From the NCBI RefSeq assembly GCF_946885855.1, contig NZ_CAMPHH010000224.1, positions 1-5,650 on the forward strand: a stretch of 5,650 nt of DNA, written 5' to 3'. Source of the stretch: an uncultured Actinotalea sp. GTDB lineage: Bacteria > Actinomycetota > Actinomycetes > Actinomycetales > Cellulomonadaceae. The notes under the pieces were generated by a model. It did no database searches and had not been told where the DNA came from. It saw only the letters and a program-made list of their open reading frames with translations. The position numbers were made by a program, and so were the translations under genes. Of the stretch, positions 1-4,816 are shown in pieces. Positions within the stretch are counted from its first letter, which is position 1. Every line of letters begins with the position of its first letter.

Positions 1-60
1 GGGGTCGATGGCGGGGTAGGCGTCCGTCAGACCGACGCCGGCGGTCGGTGGCAGCTCCAT
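1..60 (-). CDS. 5' end of an unidentified gene (partial, leaves the left edge)
   Basis: An ATG on the minus strand at 60-58 opens a frame that runs without a stop to the window edge, encoding 20 residues that begin MELPPTAGVGLTDAYPAIDP. A purine-rich ribosome-binding site (GAAGGGG) lies about 6 nt upstream of the ATG, at roughly 67-73, which is the main reason to believe this start. The fragment is too short to assign to a family and I do not recognise it. It is separated from the SRPBCC gene by about 114 bp, so it may have its own promoter. A weak TAGGGT hexamer at 93-98 is the only candidate -10 box and has no convincing -35 partner. Confidence 0.5.
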   Translation of the reverse strand, partial: MELPPTAGVGLTDAYPAIDP

Positions 61-148
61 CGCTGGCCCCTTCGGTCGAGTGCAGTGGCACGACCCTACG
101 CGCAGTGATCTTGACCCGCACCGTGAGCGGAAAACTCGTTCACCTGTC

Positions 149-164
149 GGGCACCCGGGTGTCC
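149..164 (-). terminator. Short palindrome after the SRPBCC stop codon, possible terminator
   Basis: This 16-nt near-perfect palindrome (GGGCACCC next to GGGTGTCC, one mismatched pair) begins about 10 nt past the TGA of the SRPBCC gene. On the minus strand it can fold into a short stem with a CCGG loop, broken by one A-C mismatch. A run of four Ts occurs later, at 131-134, but not directly after the stem, so it is not a classical intrinsic terminator. The location between two genes favours a weak terminator. Chance palindromy in GC-rich DNA is the alternative. Confidence 0.25.
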
Positions 165-174
165 AGACGGCGGA

Positions 175-624
175 TCAGCCGGCCTCCGCGGCCCGGGCGA
201 GGTCCTCGAGGTCGGCGCGCAGCGCGCGTTCGACGGATCGTCGCGCGAGCGGACCGGTCACGACGGCGAGGACGCGACCGACGGGCGTCGTCGCGTGCGC
301 GCCGAACGTGATCGTGACGTCGGTCGCGGCACCGGTGGGCGTGAACGTGAACGTCGAGACGTACCGGGCACCGCCGCTCGCCGCCTCCACCGTGTACGAC
401 CGGTGCTCCTCGACGGAGGTCACCTCCAGCACTTCCGAGGCTTCCCGGCCGAACATCGTCCGGGTCTCCCGCCACCGTGTCCCCACGGCGAACGGCCCGC
501 CGGTGAGCACCTCGACCCGCGTCACCCCGCTCAGGGTCGTCGGCGCCCGCTCGAGGTCGGTGGCGAGGTCCCAGACGCGCTGCGCGGGGGCGTCGACGTG
601 ACGGGTGATCTCGATCTTCTGCAC
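175..624 (-). CDS. SRPBCC family (START-like / polyketide cyclase-type) protein
   Basis: This 149-residue protein is about the usual length for a single-domain SRPBCC (Bet v1-like) protein, a fold with a helix-grip cavity that binds small hydrophobic ligands. The N-terminus has the family pattern: strand QKIEITRHVDAP, then the helix QRVWDLATDLERAP. It is followed by alternating strands with VGTRWRETR (48-55), a central VLEVTSVEEHRSYTVEA (65-81), YVSTFTFTPTG (88-98) and TDVTITFGAH (101-110), then a long C-terminal helix from about 124 to 146. No signal peptide or membrane segment is visible. The GTG at 624 was chosen because AGGAGGAGG (631-639) lies 6 nt before it and residue 2 begins the conserved strand. 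An alternative GTG at 648 would place that SD inside the gene. The ligand is unknown. It follows the 96-residue gene by 47 bp, probably in one transcript. Confidence 0.85.
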   Translation of the reverse strand: MQKIEITRHVDAPAQRVWDLATDLERAPTTLSGVTRVEVLTGGPFAVGTRWRETRTMFGREASEVLEVTSVEEHRSYTVEAASGGARYVSTFTFTPTGAATDVTITFGAHATTPVGRVLAVVTGPLARRSVERALRADLEDLARAAEAG

Positions 625-630
625 GGGGTT

Positions 631-639
631 CCTCCTCCT
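631..639 (-). promoter_or_regulatory. Strong ribosome-binding site of the SRPBCC gene
   Basis: The minus strand reads AGGAGGAGG, a near-ideal anti-SD match, 6 nt before the GTG at 624. It decides the start in favour of 624 over the in-frame GTG at 648. It lies in the 47-bp gap after the stop of the upstream 96-residue gene. Confidence 0.8.
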
Positions 640-671
640 GGGGTGCACGCCGGACGGGGTCGGGGCCTCGG

Positions 672-962
672 TCAGGCCTCCGCGGCCCCCGCGTCCGGCT
701 CGGCCGCGTCCACGTCGACGAGCTCGATCAGCACGTCGCCGGCCAGCTCCAGACCCTCGACCTCGCGCAGCCGCTGGACGAGCTGCTGCGCCGCGAGCCC
801 GAGGTGGTGGTGCAGGGCCTGGCGGGTGTCGGCCAGCAGGGCGAGGGCGTACTCGTCCGACGCCTCGAGGTCGGGCACCGTCTCCACGGCGCTGAGACCG
901 GGATCGACCTGCTCGAGGTCCATCGTGAAGGCGCCGCTGAGGTGGAACGCGAACCTCGCCAT
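672..962 (-). CDS. Hypothetical protein, 96 aa
   Basis: I do not recognise this protein. Visible features are a short N-terminal strand (MARFAFHLSGAF), an acidic segment (EQVDPG to LEASDEY, residues 17-38), and a long amphipathic, His/Gln-containing helix at about 36-69 (including ADTRQALHHHLGLAAQQ). A hydrophobic strand GDVLIELVDVD (75-85) and an Ala/Glu-rich tail complete it. It has no signal peptide, transmembrane segment, Cys or recognisable catalytic motif. The ATG at 962 begins the part that looks like folded protein. The frame stays open further upstream, but only through the phosphatase relic and low-complexity sequence. There is no clear SD. An internal ATG at 923 (MDLEQ) is an alternative start. 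Codon use resembles the neighbouring genes. It is probably co-transcribed with the SRPBCC gene 47 bp downstream. Confidence 0.6.
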   Translation of the reverse strand: MARFAFHLSGAFTMDLEQVDPGLSAVETVPDLEASDEYALALLADTRQALHHHLGLAAQQLVQRLREVEGLELAGDVLIELVDVDAAEPDAGAAEA

Positions 963-968
963 GGCGTG

Positions 969-974
969 AGCGTA
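969..974 (-). promoter_or_regulatory. Candidate -10 hexamer, leaderless start of the 96-aa gene
   Basis: The minus strand reads TACGCT, which fits TAnnnT, and ends 6 nt before the ATG at 962, so transcription could begin at the start codon. The absence of an SD is consistent with this. No TTGACA-like -35 is visible at 16-18 nt. Such hexamers also occur by chance. Confidence 0.25.
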
Positions 975-986
975 GGGCCTGCCGCC

Positions 987-1007
987 GACGGTCGTTCCGG
1001 GACCGTC
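987..1007. repeat. Inverted repeat upstream of the 96-aa gene
   Basis: Two perfect 7-nt arms, GACGGTC (987-993) and GACCGTC (1001-1007), flank a 7-nt spacer. The dyad is centred 35 bp upstream of the ATG of the 96-residue gene and lies just after the phosphatase relic ends. It could be an operator overlapping the -35 region, a weak hairpin ending transcripts from the phosphatase side, or chance. There is no T-run after it on the minus strand. Confidence 0.35.
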
Positions 1008-1021
1008 ACCGCCGGTCGGCC

Positions 1022-1240
1022 AGGCCGACGACGCCGGTCCCGCTCCCTCTCCGCGTTCTGCCGCCGGTCGACCACCGTGCGAAGACCGAGGGCGTGCAGG
1101 TCGGCCCACCCACGGTCCGTGCCGGCGTCGACGTTCTCGGAGCGGATGAAGACACCGCGCGGCGTCGCACCGCCCCCGGTCAGCGGCAGGCCGCCGAGGT
1201 CACGGGCGTTGACCAGTCCGTCGACAGTCAGGGCACGCAC
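1022..1240 (-). pseudogene. Truncated second copy of the tyrosine phosphatase (N-terminal 73 codons)
   Basis: Read on the minus strand from the GTG at 1240, the first 73 codons match the intact phosphatase at 58 of 73 residues with no gaps (MRALTVDGLVNARDLGG, GVFIRSENVDA, ALGLRTVVDRRQ). Homology ends at about RDRRRRP. The P-loop HCX5R and the whole C-terminal half are missing, so it cannot be an active phosphatase. The conserved DLRQ has become DRRQ. The frame stays open into the next gene in another frame, but this is not a believable protein. About as many silent as replacement codon differences, and no indels, suggest the copy was once a working paralogue before truncation. About 10 bases just upstream of the start (CGTCCGG(G)CC) are also shared with the intact gene. 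Confidence 0.85.
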
Positions 1241-1273
1241 GGCCCGGACGTGACGGCGCGCGTTTCCCGGATC

Positions 1274-1319
1274 TCAGGAAGCCGATCGCAGACGGTGAAG
1301 CGGGACTCCACCACGTCGC
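1274..1319 (-). pseudogene. Relic of the 3' end of ychF, duplicated
   Basis: This 46-nt stretch aligns without gaps to the last codons and 3' flank of ychF at 2085-2130, with 36 of 46 identical bases by hand count. In the ychF frame it encodes RDVVESRFTV where ychF ends GDVVEFRFNV, the typical YchF C-terminus. The TGA stop has become TGC. It sits about 9 nt past the stop codon of the intact phosphatase and directly upstream of the phosphatase relic, in the same order and spacing as the parent genes, apart from a net 11-nt insertion in the intergenic part. Confidence 0.8.
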
Positions 1320-1327
1320 GGTACCGA

Positions 1328-2062
1328 TCAACAGGAGCTGTCGCCCGCGACGAGTGAACCCCGCCAGGTCCGCAACCGTTGCACGGTGCACTCCGCCAGG
1401 CCCACCGCTGCCAGGAGCGCATCGACATCCAGACCCGCGAGCGCGTCACGGAAGGCCCGCTCCGTGCTCGTGCCCCGGCGGGCAAGGATCGCCTCACGCA
1501 CCGGCTCGTCGTTCTCGCGCCCGGTGGCCTGGGCGAGCGCGTCAGCGTTTCGCACCGTTGCGAGGTAGTCGTCGACGATCGCGTCCGGCTCCACGCCGGC
1601 CAGGCTGAGCAGGAGCATCGCCACAAGACCGGTCCGGTCGCGCCCCGACATGCAGTGGAAGAGGACCCCTCCGTCGTCGGCGTCGGCCACGGCAGCGAGC
1701 GCGGTGCCGGCCCGCTCAGGCATGGCCGCCAGGTGCGGCAGGAAGTACGCGGCCGTGCCCCACAGGCCGCTGTCCGCGTAGTCGCGCCAGAAGTCGGAGT
1801 TCTCGAGGCCGTCCAGGTCGAGGTGAGCGGTGGCAACCCAGTCGGGCCGACGACTCCGGTCCCGCCCCCGCTCGGCGTCCTGCCGCAGGTCGACGACCGT
1901 ACGGATGCCGAGGGCGTACAGCTGGTCCCAGCCGCGGGCCGTGACGGCGTCGACGTTCTCGGAGCGGAAGAAGACACCGTGCGGCGTCGTCCCGCCGCCG
2001 ATCAGCGGGAGGCCCCCGAGGTCACGTGCGTTGAACAGGCCGTCGACGGTCAGAGCACGCAT
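1328..2062 (-). CDS. Tyrosine-protein phosphatase, IphP/MptpB-like (Y_phosphatase3 type)
   Basis: This 244-residue cytosolic phosphatase is close to the usual length for the family. The N-terminal signature (LFNARDLGGLPL, 9-20) is followed by GVFFRSENVD (29-38) and GIRTVVDLRQDAE (52-64). The catalytic P-loop is H136-C137-M-S-G-R-D-R143-T-G145, a full CX5R motif with Cys137 as the predicted nucleophile. The helix following it (LVAMLLLSLAGV, 146-157) and IVDDY (162-166) are also typical. In MptpB the P-loop reads HCFAGKDRTG, and the Lys is replaced here by Arg141. Substrates (phosphotyrosine, phosphoserine or phosphoinositide) cannot be read from sequence. The ATG at 2062 begins the conserved N-terminus. 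A TTG at 2092 and a GTG at 2080 are in frame but add non-conserved residues. There is no SD. The last ~13 residues (TWRGSLVAGDSSC) look unlike a family C-terminus and abut the duplication junction. Confidence 0.9.
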   Translation of the reverse strand: MRALTVDGLFNARDLGGLPLIGGGTTPHGVFFRSENVDAVTARGWDQLYALGIRTVVDLRQDAERGRDRSRRPDWVATAHLDLDGLENSDFWRDYADSGLWGTAAYFLPHLAAMPERAGTALAAVADADDGGVLFHCMSGRDRTGLVAMLLLSLAGVEPDAIVDDYLATVRNADALAQATGRENDEPVREAILARRGTSTERAFRDALAGLDVDALLAAVGLAECTVQRLRTWRGSLVAGDSSC

Positions 2063-2068
2063 GGCCGG

Positions 2069-2074
2069 ACGATA
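2069..2074 (-). promoter_or_regulatory. Weak candidate -10 hexamer of the phosphatase
   Basis: The minus strand reads TATCGT, ending 6 nt before the ATG at 2062. No SD is present and no properly spaced -35 is visible; the TTGCCT at 2087-2092 is only 12 nt away. The equivalent position in the relic copy reads TCACGT. Transcription may instead come entirely from ychF, 36 bp upstream. Confidence 0.2.
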
Positions 2075-2098
2075 TGGCACGCATTCAGGCAACCGGGC

Positions 2099-3193
2099 TC
2101 AGACGTTGAACCTGAACTCGACCACGTCGCCGTCGTCCATCACGTAGTCCTTGCCCTCGATGCGCGCCTTCCCCGCCGCCCGGGCCGCCGCGATGGAGCC
2201 GGCTTCGACGAGGTCCTCGTAGGCGACGACCTCGGCCTTGATGAAGCCGCGCTCGAAGTCGGTGTGGATGACGCCCGCCGCCTGCGGGGCCGTCCATCCC
2301 CGGCGGATCGTCCACGCGCGGGCCTCCTTCGGCCCGGCGGTGAGGTAGGTCTGCAGGCCCAGGGTCTCGAAGCCGACGCGCGCGAGCTGGTCCAGGCCGG
2401 ACTCCTCCTGACCGGTCGAGGCGAGCATCTCCGCCGCGTCCTCCGGGTCCAGCTCGACGAGCTCCGACTCGAGCTTCGCGTCGAGGAAGATCGCCTCGGC
2501 CGGCGCGACGAGCTCGCGCATCCGCGCCTTCATCGCCTCGTCGGCGAGCCCGGCCTCGTCCGTGTTGACGACGTAGATGAACGGCTTGGAGGTCAGCAGC
2601 TGGAGCTGCTTCAGCGCCGCGGCGTCGACGCCCGCCTTCGCGAGCCGCTCCCGCGCGGCGAAGATCGTCGAACCCTCCGCGAGCACCTCGTACGCCTTCT
2701 GGGCGGCGGTGAGGACGGCCGGGTCGGTCTTCTTGCCCCGGACCTCCTTCTCCAGCCGCGGGACCTGCTTCTCCACGGTCTGCAGGTCCGCCAGGACGAG
2801 CTCGGTGTTGATCGTCTCCAGGTCGTCCGCCGGGTCGACCTTGCCGGCGACATGGTGGACGTCCTCGTCCGTGAACGCCCGCACCACCTGGCAGATCGCG
2901 TCCGCCTCGCGGATGTTGGCCAGGAACTGGTTGCCCATGCCCTCGCCCTCACTCGCGCCGCGGACGATGCCCGCGATGTCGACGAAGGACACGGTCGCCG
3001 GCACGACCCGCTCGCTGCCGAAGACCTCCGCGAGCCTCTCCAGCCGCGGGTCCGGCAGGGACACCACCCCGATGTTGGGCTCGATCGTCGCGAACGGGTA
3101 GTTCGCCGCGAGGACGCCCGCGCGGGTGAGCGCGTTGAAGAGGGTGGACTTGCCGACGTTGGGCAGACCGACGATGCCGATGGTGAGAGCCAC
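2099..3193 (-). CDS. ychF: YchF/OLA1-family ribosome-associated ATPase
   Basis: This 364-residue protein is almost the same length as E. coli YchF (363). It is a TRAFAC-class P-loop protein of the Obg group that prefers ATP to GTP and binds ribosomes, with a role in translation and stress responses. Visible are Walker A (GLPNVGKST, 9-17), a switch I region (NYPFATIEPN, 31-40), G3 DIAG (72-75), then IVRGASEGEGMGNQFL. The flexible-loop His (VHHVAG, H113/H114) is present. The G4 position is N210-T-D-E213, the YchF-type NxxE that relaxes guanine specificity. A helical coiled-coil insert spans about 125-200, and a C-terminal TGS domain (about 281-364) ends GDVVEFRFNV. The redox-sensitive Cys35 of E. 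coli is Ala35 here. The GTG at 3193 was chosen because residue 2 onward is the conserved ALTIGIVG; a TTG at 3202 is in frame but overlaps the likely -10 box. No SD is visible. Confidence 0.97.
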   Translation of the reverse strand: MALTIGIVGLPNVGKSTLFNALTRAGVLAANYPFATIEPNIGVVSLPDPRLERLAEVFGSERVVPATVSFVDIAGIVRGASEGEGMGNQFLANIREADAICQVVRAFTDEDVHHVAGKVDPADDLETINTELVLADLQTVEKQVPRLEKEVRGKKTDPAVLTAAQKAYEVLAEGSTIFAARERLAKAGVDAAALKQLQLLTSKPFIYVVNTDEAGLADEAMKARMRELVAPAEAIFLDAKLESELVELDPEDAAEMLASTGQEESGLDQLARVGFETLGLQTYLTAGPKEARAWTIRRGWTAPQAAGVIHTDFERGFIKAEVVAYEDLVEAGSIAAARAAGKARIEGKDYVMDDGDVVEFRFNV

Positions 3194-3201
3194 GGGCGGC
3201 A

Positions 3202-3207
3202 AGTCTA
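3202..3207 (-). promoter_or_regulatory. Predicted -10 box of ychF, leaderless or near-leaderless transcript
   Basis: The minus strand reads TAGACT, a common actinobacterial -10 variant, ending 8 nt before the GTG of ychF. A start site 6-8 nt downstream would fall at or within 1-2 nt of the start codon. The lack of any SD fits a leaderless mRNA. A -35 is not recognisable in the GC-rich 3225-3231 region. The position between the permease stop (3254) and ychF suggests ychF is transcribed independently of the exporter. Confidence 0.45.
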
Positions 3208-3253
3208 CGGGGCCGTCCGAAGCCCGCCGGGACCCCGGGACCTTCCGCCCCCG

Positions 3254-4816
3254 TCAGGCCATGGCCACCAGCCGCTCCATGAGGTACGGCGCGCGCCGGT
3301 CGTACAGGACCCCGCCCTGCTGCACGCCGACGGCCAGCGCGATCGCCCCGACGACGAGGGACGTCGCCGCCGCAGCCCAGCCGAGACCGGCGGAGCCCGT
3401 CGACGCCGCGAGCAGCGTGAGGACGACGCCGGGAGCGGCGAGCACGAGGAGCGCGGCCGTCCCGGCGAGCTGCGAGAGCAGCAGCGCGGACGACCCGCCC
3501 TGCGGCGAGGCGAAGGGGCTCTCCCCCGGCTTCGGGACCGGCACGACGAGCTGCGCCGACGCGACGCTGGCCAGTCCCAGGGCCGTCGCCAGGACGCCGG
3601 CGTCGAGCGCCAGGAGCGGGAGCGCCAGCTCCCACCGACCGGTGATCGCGAGCCCCACCACGGTGATGACGACGGCCGCGGGCAACCCGAGGGCCGCGGC
3701 CGCCACGACCCGTCCGAGGCGGTCCTGGACGCCTCGGACCGGCGCGGCGAGGTGGGTCCAGAACGCCGTGTGGTCGTAGGCCACGTCCGCGGAGATCGCC
3801 CAGCCCATGAGGTAGGCCGCGACGGGACCGGCGGCGAGGAGGAGGCCGTCGTTGCCGAGGAAGGCGAAGAGCACGGGCAAGAGGGGCACGACGACGACGC
3901 TGCCCGAGTACCGGGGGTCCCGTCGCCAGTACGTGAGGCACCGCGCCGCCACCGCCCAGGTCGGGGATGCCGGGACCCGGCCGAGCAGGCCGAGACCGGA
4001 GGCCGGACGCGCCGACGACGACGCCCCGGGCCGGCGGACGAGCGAGGCGGCCAGGGCACGGTCCCACGCCAGGACGAGCAGGCCGAGGACGCCGAGCACG
4101 AGCAGGAGGCGCAGCCCGAGCGCACCCCAGTCACCGGCTGCGGCGTCGGCGCCGAGGGCCCACGGTGCGCCGAGGGGCGTCCACGCGGCGACGTCGGCGA
4201 TCCGCGGGAGGCGGTCCTGCAGGGCGGCGAGGCCCTGGCCCACGCCCGTGAGGATCGGGCCGAGAAGCATGAGCGGGACGATCGCGACGATGGCGATGAG
4301 GTCACGCGCCCGGCGGTTGCCCAGCGCCGGGCCCAGCAGGGTCGTCAGCACGCGGGCCCCGAGGACGGCGGTGGCCGCGCCGACGGCACCACCGACGACA
4401 CCGACGAGGACCGCCGGGCCCTCGCGCGCCCAGACGAGTCCCGAGGCCAGGGCGCCGAGCACGGTCACGAGACCCGGCACGCCGACCAGGCTCGCCAGGA
4501 ACAGCCCGACGGCGAGGTCCCGGCGGCGGAGCGCGAACGTGACGAACCGGTCGATCTGGAGCGTCGCGTCCAGCCCGAAGGCGAGCAGCGGGACGATCCA
4601 CCACCCGGCCACGAGCACGGTGCCGAGCAGCACGAGGGCGGTGCGCCGCAGCTCGAGGTCCGCCGTGACCGCGAGGACCACGACGCTGGTGACCGCCAGC
4701 GCCAGGACCCCGAGCCCGTAGACGGCGGCCAGCACCAGGCCGACGACCTGCCACACCCCCCGCTTGAGGCCGTTGCGCAGCAGGCTCAGCTTCAGTCGGA
4801 CGAGGTGCGCAACCAC
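3254..4816 (-). CDS. ABC-2 type transporter permease (12 predicted membrane segments)
   Basis: This 520-residue integral membrane protein is the probable partner of the ATPase encoded immediately upstream. Hydrophobic segments lie at roughly 26-50, 60-80, 102-126, 133-155, 172-193, 232-251, 305-321, 324-343, 370-392, 398-422, 446-472 and 478-499, about 12 in total. This suggests two six-segment halves joined by a hydrophilic linker near 252-302 (RRPGASSSARPASG, CLTYWRRDPRYSG). A further polar loop carries PVPKPGESPFASPQGG (426-441). There is no cleavable signal peptide. The GTG at 4816 was chosen for its GGAGGG SD 6 nt upstream and because VRLKLSLLRNGLKRG is a typical cytoplasmic N-terminus. 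It overlaps the ATPase 3' end by 25 bp, implying translational coupling. The frame stays open far upstream, but only as a shadow of the ATPase. The transported substrate cannot be told. Confidence 0.85.
   Translation of the reverse strand: MVAHLVRLKLSLLRNGLKRGVWQVVGLVLAAVYGLGVLALAVTSVVVLAVTADLELRRTALVLLGTVLVAGWWIVPLLAFGLDATLQIDRFVTFALRRRDLAVGLFLASLVGVPGLVTVLGALASGLVWAREGPAVLVGVVGGAVGAATAVLGARVLTTLLGPALGNRRARDLIAIVAIVPLMLLGPILTGVGQGLAALQDRLPRIADVAAWTPLGAPWALGADAAAGDWGALGLRLLLVLGVLGLLVLAWDRALAASLVRRPGASSSARPASGLGLLGRVPASPTWAVAARCLTYWRRDPRYSGSVVVVPLLPVLFAFLGNDGLLLAAGPVAAYLMGWAISADVAYDHTAFWTHLAAPVRGVQDRLGRVVAAAALGLPAAVVITVVGLAITGRWELALPLLALDAGVLATALGLASVASAQLVVPVPKPGESPFASPQGGSSALLLSQLAGTAALLVLAAPGVVLTLLAASTGSAGLGWAAAATSLVVGAIALAVGVQQGGVLYDRRAPYLMERLVAMA

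Noticed and set aside
110..116. Mobile element or IS ends around the duplication and left gap
   Set aside because: No transposase, target-site duplication or terminal inverted repeats were found near the duplicated segment or in the left gap.
111..139. Plus-strand TTGACC as a -35 element
   Set aside because: No acceptable -10 lies 16-18 nt further on and there is no plus-strand gene downstream.
80..601. Plus-strand frame of 173 codons
   Set aside because: It is antisense to the SRPBCC gene, with no SD and no recognisable protein pattern.
994..998. GGAAC as an ECF sigma -35 element before the 96-aa gene
   Set aside because: No matching CGTC/GTT -10 element occurs at the required distance.
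728..1240. A 170-residue protein from the phosphatase relic start
   Set aside because: Only the first 73 codons are phosphatase. The rest is out-of-frame sequence overlapping the 96-aa gene, and the catalytic loop is missing.
3208..3253. Terminator between the permease and ychF
   Set aside because: The region has GC-rich repeats (GGTCCCGG twice) but I could not build a convincing stem followed by a T-run on the minus strand.
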